Origin: Corynebacterium caspium DSM 44850
Lineage (GTDB): Bacteria; Actinomycetota; Actinomycetes; Mycobacteriales; Mycobacteriaceae
NCBI RefSeq assembly: GCF_030440555.1
Contig: NZ_CP047118.1
Location: 930,001-994,000, forward strand
Direction: 5' to 3'
Length of the DNA: 64,000 bases
Shown one piece after another: positions 58,444 through 64,000 of this stretch (the first letter of the stretch is position 1; each line of letters begins with the position of its first letter). A program made the position numbers and the translations under genes. The notes below the pieces were generated by a model, which was not told where the DNA came from, did no database searches, and saw nothing but the letters and a program-made list of their open reading frames with translations.

Positions 58444-59962
58444 TAAATGGTTATCCAAGGCGTTTTTCTTACGCCTTTTAGCTGCTGCTGCTGGTGGCTT
58501 TGCCGTATTTAGCTCTTATCAACCTCTAGGTTGGTGGCTAGGTGGTCTCCTGGGGGTGGCCTTATTAGCTATAGCGTTAGCTCCCTGGGGAAGTGCACAA
58601 AAACACCCTTCCCTGCAGCAAGGACTCCTGCTAGCTTTTGTATTCACACTGGTAGACACCCTATTTATGCTTCCCTGGGTAGGGGAATTTGTAGGCTCTG
58701 TGCCGTATCTGGGTTTATGTTTTACCCTGGCTATCTACGCCTCCCTAATTGGGCTTGGCGGGGTGGCTATCTTGGCGCAAATTCCACCAAAATTCGCATA
58801 TTTTGGCTTTGCGGCCTGGTACGCAGCCGTAGAATGGGCTATATCTAGTTTTCCTTTTGGCGGCTTTGCCTGGATTCGTCTGGCTTGGGGACAAGTAGAT
58901 GGCCCCTTAGCCGCATATTCCCGCGTGGGCGGTCCGGCACTAGTTGGCTTTATAACAGTGCTCGTAGCAGCAGGGCTCATAGCCAGGCGGATAATTGTGC
59001 CCGCAATAGTTCTAGGTTTAAGCCTAGTGCTAAGTATTGCCTGGATAGATCAACCTGCCACACCGCTTAGGGAAGTTAAAGTCGCGGCAATCCAAGGCAA
59101 TGTGCCTCGCCTCGGGCTAGATTTTAATTCCCAACGTCGAGCAGTTTTAGCTAATCACGTCCGACAGACTGCCAAACTTGAAGAGCCGGTCGATATAATT
59201 ATTTGGCCAGAAAATTCCTCTGATGTAAATCCCTTCCAAGATGCTGCCGCTGCAACTCTGATTCAAGAAGCAACTAATAAAGCCCAAGCACCTATTTTGG
59301 TTGGCACAATTACTGTGGATGAAGTTGGATCACGCAACACCATGTTGGTGGTTAATCCCGACCAAGAACTCCGTGATCTAAAAGAGCTAGCCCCGGATCA
59401 ATACCACTACAAAAAATTTCTGCAACCCTTTGGCGAATGGATGCCCTGGCGGAAATTTTTCCGCTTATTTTCCCCCTATGTAGATCAAGCAGGCAATTTT
59501 AAACCCGGCACTGGCAATGGCTTAATAAATATTGGGGGAGTACCCCTTGGAGTGGCCACTTGCTATGAGGTTATTGTAGATAGCGCCTATCGGGATGCCG
59601 TATTAGCTGGTGCGCAGCTATTAGCAACCCCGACGAATAATGCGACCTTCGGTTTTGGCAATATGACTTATCAACAGCTGGCAATGTCACGTATGCGGGC
59701 TATTGAACTTGACCGCAGCGTAGTAATTGCAGCTACTTCTGGTGCCTCTGCCATCGTATTACCCAATGGAAAAGTAACTCAGCAAACTAAGATTTTTGAG
59801 GCAACTAATCTAGTAGAAACTCTGCCTTTAAAAGATACGATCACACCAGCTGCGCGCTTCGGTTTCAAGGTACAGGCCTTGCTGGCTATGATTGGGGCAG
59901 TATTCGCCGCCTGGAGTTTATTTAAGTGGCGTTCCCAGTCGACAAGGAGACAAACAAGGTGA
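58436..59962 (+). CDS. lnt: Apolipoprotein N-acyltransferase
   Basis: A 508-residue enzyme that N-acylates lipoproteins at the outer face of the membrane: about six to eight helices, then a nitrilase-like domain (~215-480). The catalytic triad is visible: Glu in IIWPENSSD, Lys in HYKKFLQPFGEW and Cys376 in GVATCYEVIVD. The ATG at 58436 overlaps the fxsA end; an earlier ATG at 58406 is possible. It overlaps ppm1 by 4 bp (GTGA). In mycobacteria the two are one fused protein; here they are separate, as in C. glutamicum. Confidence 0.93.
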   Translation: MTDKWLSKAFFLRLLAAAAGGFAVFSSYQPLGWWLGGLLGVALLAIALAPWGSAQKHPSLQQGLLLAFVFTLVDTLFMLPWVGEFVGSVPYLGLCFTLAIYASLIGLGGVAILAQIPPKFAYFGFAAWYAAVEWAISSFPFGGFAWIRLAWGQVDGPLAAYSRVGGPALVGFITVLVAAGLIARRIIVPAIVLGLSLVLSIAWIDQPATPLREVKVAAIQGNVPRLGLDFNSQRRAVLANHVRQTAKLEEPVDIIIWPENSSDVNPFQDAAAATLIQEATNKAQAPILVGTITVDEVGSRNTMLVVNPDQELRDLKELAPDQYHYKKFLQPFGEWMPWRKFFRLFSPYVDQAGNFKPGTGNGLINIGGVPLGVATCYEVIVDSAYRDAVLAGAQLLATPTNNATFGFGNMTYQQLAMSRMRAIELDRSVVIAATSGASAIVLPNGKVTQQTKIFEATNLVETLPLKDTITPAARFGFKVQALLAMIGAVFAAWSLFKWRSQSTRRQTR

Positions 59963-60789
59963 CCCAGCCCAGTGCGCACACCCTGGTGATTATTCCTACC
60001 TATAACGAGGTAGAAAACCTTCCCCTTATTGTGGGTCGCGTCCGGCAGTCTAGCCCTAATGTCGAAGTTCTAATTGTGGACGATAATAGCCCTGATGGCA
60101 CCGGTGCTAAAGCCGCTGAAATGTCTAAGGCCGATCCTCAAATTCATGTTTTACATCGGGAATCCAAAGGTGGACTCCTGGGCGCTTATATAGCCGGATT
60201 TGAGTGGGGACTAGCCCGTGATTATCAAGTCTTATGCGAAATGGATGCCGATGGCTCCCATGCCCCCGAACAACTCCACTTACTTTTGGAGCAAATAGAT
60301 GCCGGGGCAGATCTAGTAATCGGATCCCGATATGTTCCTGGCGGCAAAGTTATTAACTGGCCTCGCAACCGCTATTTCCTTTCCAAACTAGGAAACCTAT
60401 ATATTTCTCTGGCATTAAGCACTGGTTTAGCCGATACCACTGCCGGCTACCGCGCTTTCCGACGTAGCGCCCTAGAACAATTCAACTTTGATGAATTATC
60501 TGCTGCCGGCTATATATTCCAGGTAGATGTGGCGCGCCGGGCTGTGGATATGGGACTAGATGTGCGCGAAGTACCTATTACTTTCACCGAAAGAGAGATC
60601 GGGGAATCCAAACTCGATGGCAGCTTTATTAAAGATTCCCTCGGAGTAGTTACTAAGTGGGGAATAGCTCACCGCGGGGAACAACTTAAAAATCTGAGCG
60701 CCGAATTTGGCAATATGCTTTCAAATAGCTTTAAGCATCGTAAGCAGGAGCTAAAGCGTCGGCGAGCTCGCCGCAAAGCCGGGCACTAG
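59959..60789 (+). CDS. ppm1: Polyprenol monophosphomannose synthase
   Basis: A 276-residue GT2 glycosyltransferase (DPMS type) that makes polyprenyl-phosphate-mannose, the donor for MptB and other GT-C enzymes and for protein mannosylation. The GT-A motifs PTYNEVENLPLIV, VDDNSPDGTG and the metal-binding CEMDADGSHAPEQL (DxD) are present, with GSRYVPGG downstream. It lacks C-terminal transmembrane helices, so it likely depends on Lnt or membrane contact for localisation. GTG at 59959 with GGAG 9 nt upstream sits in a 4-bp overlap with lnt. It ends in a Lys/Arg-rich tail. Confidence 0.94.
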   Translation: MTQPSAHTLVIIPTYNEVENLPLIVGRVRQSSPNVEVLIVDDNSPDGTGAKAAEMSKADPQIHVLHRESKGGLLGAYIAGFEWGLARDYQVLCEMDADGSHAPEQLHLLLEQIDAGADLVIGSRYVPGGKVINWPRNRYFLSKLGNLYISLALSTGLADTTAGYRAFRRSALEQFNFDELSAAGYIFQVDVARRAVDMGLDVREVPITFTEREIGESKLDGSFIKDSLGVVTKWGIAHRGEQLKNLSAEFGNMLSNSFKHRKQELKRRRARRKAGH

Positions 60790-60831
60790 TTAGTGGCTTA
60801 GATTATAAATAGCTATAAATCTATAAATAAA

Positions 60832-60879
60832 GCCGGTCCTAATTCCCAGTAATTTTAGAGTTACTGGATTAGGTCCGGC
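60832..60879. terminator. Bidirectional terminator between ppm1 and rbpA
   Basis: A long near-perfect stem (GCCGGTCCTAAT with ATTAGGTCCGGC and CCAGTAA with TTACTGG, one 1-2-nt interruption), loop of 8 nt. The plus side continues with TTTAAAT and the minus side with TTTATTT, suiting both converging genes. Confidence 0.85.
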
Positions 60880-60918
60880 ATTTAAATATGCAAACTCAGG
60901 TTTGGCAGTTGGCAGATA

Positions 60919-61305
60919 TTATTTCTGCTTCGCAGCTTCTTCCTCTTTTTGCTGCTTGAGCAGGCGAGCTGCATCACGACGACGTTTGCGCAGCGCCTCG
61001 ATGCGTTCTTCTAAAAGTTCATCTAATTCTTCGATGGTGCGTCGTTCGCAGAGCATATCCCAGTGCGTACGCGGCGGCTTTACCGGTTTAGGATCAGTAC
61101 CTTCACCTTCAATAAGAACGCCTTCTTCACCATTCTTGCAGATCCACGTACCTGGCAACTCAGCTTCATGCGCGAAAGGTACCTCGAAAATCGCTCCGGA
61201 GGGCGTTTGGTATTTCACCATTTGGCGAGGAGCTAGATCGTGGTCACGGTCTGTCTCATAACTAACAGCACCCATTCGGCTGCCACGCAGTACGCGATCG
61301 GCCAT
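60919..61305 (-). CDS. rbpA: RNA polymerase-binding protein RbpA
   Basis: A 128-residue actinobacterial RbpA that binds sigma factor and promoter DNA and stabilises the open complex. The N-terminal tail and core (MADRVLRGSRMGAVSYETDR, FEVPFAHEAELPGTWICKNG) and the sigma-interacting helix (THWDMLCERRTIEELDELLE) are clearly conserved. It ends in a Lys/Arg/Glu-rich helix. An AAAGG lies ~12 nt upstream. The promoter region holds a perfect tandem 10-mer (61343-61362). Confidence 0.96.
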   Translation of the reverse strand: MADRVLRGSRMGAVSYETDRDHDLAPRQMVKYQTPSGAIFEVPFAHEAELPGTWICKNGEEGVLIEGEGTDPKPVKPPRTHWDMLCERRTIEELDELLEERIEALRKRRRDAARLLKQQKEEEAAKQK

Positions 61306-61342
61306 GTCGCATCAAACCCTTTCCACACACGGATGTTTTTCC

Positions 61343-61362
61343 TAAGATCAACTAAGATCAAC
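61343..61362 (-). repeat. Perfect tandem 10-mer upstream of rbpA
   Basis: Two adjoining copies of TAAGATCAAC (plus strand) in the 176-bp region between rbpA and the divergent zinc-finger-like gene. On the rbpA strand each contains TTGATC, so the duplication may supply two alternative -35 elements. Confidence 0.6.
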
Positions 61363-61481
61363 CAGTATAACGCGCAGAATCGAGAATTTGTTCCTGCACC
61401 GCTAATATCCAGCACTTTCATACCTTAGTATGAGTTTAAATGCGCAGCTAGGGATACTAACATGGCTCCGCTTAGTTATAT

Positions 61482-61829
61482 ATGATGGATCAAGTGAAGA
61501 TCTCTGCAGCGGATCCAATTCCAACTTGTGCCTGGTGTGGCAAGGAACTCCTAATATCTGGACGGGGACGCCCCCGCAAATATTGCAGTCCTTCTTGCAA
61601 ACAGCGAGCCTACGAGCAACGCCATAATGTGGTGGGTACAACCATCCCAGCTACGGCAGTTATTTTGCGTCCTGAACGCGTGGAAAGTATCCGCGATGAA
61701 CTTTTTGAATTACGTTGTATAGCAGAAGATATTGCTACTGCACATAGCGAAGGAGCTTCTGCTACAGAAATCGGCGATTTATGCTCTGAACTCGTGGAAT
61801 TAGCTCGCAAACTGGAAAAACTAAGGTAG
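61482..61829 (+). CDS. Small zinc-finger-like protein
   Basis: A 115-residue protein. The N-terminal third has a four-Cys knuckle pattern CAWCGKEL ... RKYCSPSCKQRAYEQR (CxxC-x16-CxxxC), like treble-clef fingers of the CGNR/FLYWCH-adjacent type, with a basic linker GRGRPRKYC typical of DNA or RNA binding. The C-terminal two thirds is a predicted coiled helical hairpin (ELFELRCIAEDIATAHSEG, LCSELVELARKLEKLR). Two ATGs (61482, 61485) lie directly after TAGTTA, so a leaderless start at 61485 is likely. It is followed after 7 bp by the YceI gene. Possibly a small regulator; not identified. Confidence 0.72.
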   Translation: MMDQVKISAADPIPTCAWCGKELLISGRGRPRKYCSPSCKQRAYEQRHNVVGTTIPATAVILRPERVESIRDELFELRCIAEDIATAHSEGASATEIGDLCSELVELARKLEKLR

Positions 61830-61836
61830 AACTCAA

Positions 61837-62541
61837 GTGCCAAGCAAACAAAAAACCATCGTTACCGCCGGGATTTCTGCCATAGTGATTTTGGTATTGC
61901 TGAGCTTGATTCCGCTTTTTATCTCCCTAAATAGCGGCCCTGGCTTAAAGGCTGAGCCGCTTAATGCCGAAAATGCTAAACCAGCCACCACTGATCTCGA
62001 CGGCACCTGGGTTGTAAGCAGAGGTCATCGCCCTAATACCTCTGCAGTGGGATTTACTTTTTTTGAGATACTTCCTGGCGATAAACGGTTAACCTCAGGG
62101 GCTACCGAGCATGTAACTGGGCATATTCAGGTTTCTGGCGATATTTTGCAAGAAGGCACCGTTACTGTAGATATGGATAAAATAGCTACGGATAATGAGC
62201 GCAGAGATATCAATGTGCGTAATAAAGTTTTTGACACTGATACCTATCCGACGGCATATTTCGAGCTCACCAGCCCCGTTGCTTTAACAAATATCCCAGA
62301 TAATGGTTATCCAGCTGAAGTGGAAATCGCCGGAGATCTAACGATAAAGGGCACTACTGTGCCAGTTAAAGCTATGTTCCAAGTGCTTAGAGATGCTGAG
62401 TGGCTAATTTTTTCGGGCGATATTCCGATATCTCGAACCGCGTTTAAGGTAGAAACTCCTGATTTTATTGCAGCTTCCATAGCTGATGAAGGCGATGTCA
62501 ATATTCGGCTATCCCTGCGGAAAAATGAGGAGAAAAACTAA
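61837..62541 (+). CDS. YceI-family protein with N-terminal membrane anchor
   Basis: A 234-residue protein with an uncleaved or anchor-type hydrophobic segment near the start (ISAIVILVLLSLIPLFISL) and a YceI lipocalin-like domain (~50-230): DLDGTWVVSRGHRPNTSAVGF is the opening, FDTDTYPTAYFELTS the middle signature, and ISRTAFKVETPDF the end. YceI domains bind isoprenoid or other lipids; here it should sit outside the membrane. It begins 7 bp after the zinc-finger-like gene and joins the next gene at TAATG. Confidence 0.88.
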   Translation: MPSKQKTIVTAGISAIVILVLLSLIPLFISLNSGPGLKAEPLNAENAKPATTDLDGTWVVSRGHRPNTSAVGFTFFEILPGDKRLTSGATEHVTGHIQVSGDILQEGTVTVDMDKIATDNERRDINVRNKVFDTDTYPTAYFELTSPVALTNIPDNGYPAEVEIAGDLTIKGTTVPVKAMFQVLRDAEWLIFSGDIPISRTAFKVETPDFIAASIADEGDVNIRLSLRKNEEKN

Positions 62542-62726
62542 TGCTAGCTGCCCGCTTTCTACCATTATTATGGCTGCGCCTAGTAGTAATCTTAGCTTTT
62601 AGCCTCTGGTTGGCAAGTCAGGGGAAATGGTTATTTCTAGCTATCTGCATTGGGCTTGCTGCTATTTCGGTATGGCAGTTGGTTGGGGCTTACCGCCACC
62701 GGGATTTGGACCTAAGTCACGAGTAG
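62541..62726 (+). CDS. Small hydrophobic protein
   Basis: A 61-residue protein with two transmembrane helices (LPLLWLRLVVILAFSLWLAS, LFLAICIGLAAISVWQLVGA) and a short charged tail RHRDLDLSHE. It starts at a TAATG junction with the YceI gene, so it is translationally coupled and may act with it in the membrane. The 3' 65 bp overlap the end of the convergent ABC gene. No family recognised. Confidence 0.65.
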   Translation: MLAARFLPLLWLRLVVILAFSLWLASQGKWLFLAICIGLAAISVWQLVGAYRHRDLDLSHE

Positions 62727-64000
62727 CTGGAAGCTCGATTACTTTATCAACGCCCACCAAAGCTGCTGGCCGGTGGGCGATCATTATGACCGTAGTATCT
62801 TCTAAACTGGTTAAAATTGCGGCCAGTTCCTTTTGTCGCAAAGCATCTTGATGGCTAGTGGCTTCATCTAAAACTAAGACCTGTGGCCTCCGAGCTAAAA
62901 CTCGGGCCAAATTAACCCGTTGTTGTTCTCCTCCAGATAGGGCAGTGGCCTCTTGTTCTAAGGAAATATCGCGCGCCTGTGCCAGATCCAGATATTTGCG
63001 GGCAGCATCTGGGCTTAATTGCGGATTTCCAAGGCGCATATTTGTCAATACTGAGCCGCGTAAAATAAAAGCCTGCTGCTCAACTAATCCCACAGCACTG
63101 CGTAAATCTGAGATTTTTAAGTCTGCAATATTGACACCTCCAAGCTCAATACTGCCAGCGATTGGATCCACCAAACGCACCAACGCCTTTACTAAGGTAG
63201 ATTTTCCAGACCCCGAGGGCCCAACTATGCCTATTCGTGCTCCTGCTGGAATATGCAGGGAAAAATCCTGCAAAATATAGTGCGGCTTTAGGTTGCTACT
63301 CTGATTCGGCTTATTTTTTCCCCTTGGCTGCCGAGGTGCCTGTGGGTAGGCCAAACTTATATTTTTATAAGAAACTGCCAAGGCCTGCTTATTTGTTTTG
63401 GAAGGAGCAGGTAAAGGCTGTGGATTAGCAGGTTCCGGGATATCTACCGGGGCTGAAATGAGGGCAAAATATCTGGCACTAGCTTCCCAAGCCCGCGGGA
63501 GAGTGCGGGCAAAAGCTTCTACACCAGAGACAATAGGAGCTAGAGCCAAAACGCATAGAGAAAGAAATATCGACTGCGTAGTTAAGAAAATTCCTGCAGC
63601 TCCAACCCAAGGCCAGAAAGTGGAAATCGCATTACGAAGACCATTAAAAGCCCCGGTCGTCTTGATATCTGCTGCTAATTGGGATTCTAATTTCGCCAAT
63701 TTCGCCAAGCGAGCACTAGTTGCCCCAAAGGAAATTATTTCTAGAAATCCGTGGCTATCCTCGCTTAGGTGTTGCGATATTTGGCCACGAAGGCGAGCTT
63801 CAGCACCTGTTTTGCGCAAAAATGGCAACCCGAAAGCAATTCCTACACACAAAATTGCCAGCACCCATGCTGCCGGATTGGAACTAAAACTAAAGACCAG
63901 CAATAAAAAGGCTAAGGAAAACATAATGGCACTAATTAGTGGGGCAATGGTGTGGGCAAAGAATACTTCTACGGCATTAATATCGCGAGTCGCCACACTC
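62662..64000 (-). CDS. ABC exporter ATPase/permease (CydC/CydD-like), 5'-truncated
   Basis: At least 446 residues of an ABC exporter with fused membrane and ATPase parts. The frame runs off the window; its first visible codons read SVATRDINAVEVFF, the RDxxAV element near the start of helix 3-4 in CydC/CydD-like exporters. Later come the permease helices, Walker A GPSGSGKS, Q-loop VEQQAFILRGS, signature LSGGEQQRVNLARVLA and Walker B VLVLDEATSHQD. CydDC-type exporters move thiols such as glutathione or cysteine; whether this is the cydC homologue or a paralogue cannot be told without the rest. A Pro/Asn-rich linker (~195-235) lies between the domains. Confidence 0.88.
   Translation of the reverse strand, partial: SVATRDINAVEVFFAHTIAPLISAIMFSLAFLLLVFSFSSNPAAWVLAILCVGIAFGLPFLRKTGAEARLRGQISQHLSEDSHGFLEIISFGATSARLAKLAKLESQLAADIKTTGAFNGLRNAISTFWPWVGAAGIFLTTQSIFLSLCVLALAPIVSGVEAFARTLPRAWEASARYFALISAPVDIPEPANPQPLPAPSKTNKQALAVSYKNISLAYPQAPRQPRGKNKPNQSSNLKPHYILQDFSLHIPAGARIGIVGPSGSGKSTLVKALVRLVDPIAGSIELGGVNIADLKISDLRSAVGLVEQQAFILRGSVLTNMRLGNPQLSPDAARKYLDLAQARDISLEQEATALSGGEQQRVNLARVLARRPQVLVLDEATSHQDALRQKELAAILTSLEDTTVIMIAHRPAALVGVDKVIELPATRDLGPNPGGGKPQPTAIPK

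Noticed and set aside
61306..61345. SigH/SigR-type promoter (GGAA ... GTT) for rbpA
   Set aside because: The spacing (about 20 bp after GGAAA) is too long for the known consensus.

Overview
The window is ordinary chromosomal DNA of a Corynebacterium-like actinobacterium. It carries mycomembrane and lipoglycan genes (mptB, ppm1), mycothiol synthesis (mshC), RbpA, a Pup-ligase locus without 20S proteasome genes, and the acn/acnR pair. Much of the gene order follows what is known for C. glutamicum and relatives. I see no phage, insertion sequence, CRISPR array or rRNA. There is one tRNA. Both edges cut genes: ctaB at the left and a CydC/D-like ABC exporter at the right.

Layout. 1-6.4 kb: ctaB, a quinone-oxidoreductase-like gene, then a leftward run mptB - ABC ATPase - ABC permease - ctaA. 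6.5-14.5 kb: rightward sufR-sufB-sufD-sufC-sufS-sufU-sufT, with overlapping or near-overlapping starts, then an ABC-F ATPase. 14.6-21.5 kb: mostly leftward DUF711, ACT, amidotransferase, acnR and aconitase, with a rightward SDR gene. 21.7-26.6 kb: a small membrane protein, a RipA-like NlpC/P60 hydrolase with a 650-bp leader, coproporphyrin ferrochelatase and DUF3097. 26.6-31.4 kb: leftward SatD-like/HTH protein, TVP38 protein, tRNA-Leu(GAG), pyrD, a lipoprotein and an aldo/keto-reductase-fold protein. 31.5-39.8 kb: uppP, an oversized mshC, aspA, fhs, an M18 aminopeptidase and trmI. 39.8-44.2 kb: a TetR-controlled accessory locus. 44.3-56.6 kb: arc-dop-pup-pafA-pafB-pafC-tatA-tatC-helY-pepQ. 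56.6-64 kb: CobK- and CobG-like remnants, fxsA, lnt, ppm1, rbpA, a zinc-finger-like protein, YceI and the ABC exporter.

The best candidate for an undescribed system is 39.85-44.22 kb. A TetR regulator and two paralogous ~90-residue membrane proteins are transcribed leftward. Divergent from them are a four-helix membrane protein, a cytochrome-b/molybdopterin fusion oxidoreductase with an MsrP-like Cys motif, and a soluble protein of no recognised family. Two near-identical 14-bp palindromes lie in the shared 424-bp control region. One of them covers the -35 of the leftward promoter, and a strong terminator closes the rightward arm. This looks like a self-contained, repressor-controlled membrane redox module.

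Other points of note are: a ~140-residue C-terminal extension on MshC; an aldo/keto reductase lacking the catalytic Lys and His; pupylation genes with pup and pafA 3 nt apart and no prcBA between them; a palindrome at sufR and a near-consensus AcnR box at acn; and a repeated arrangement of a -10 hexamer 6-8 nt from the start codon, which indicates many leaderless mRNAs. All family assignments come from reading motifs by eye. No database search was run.
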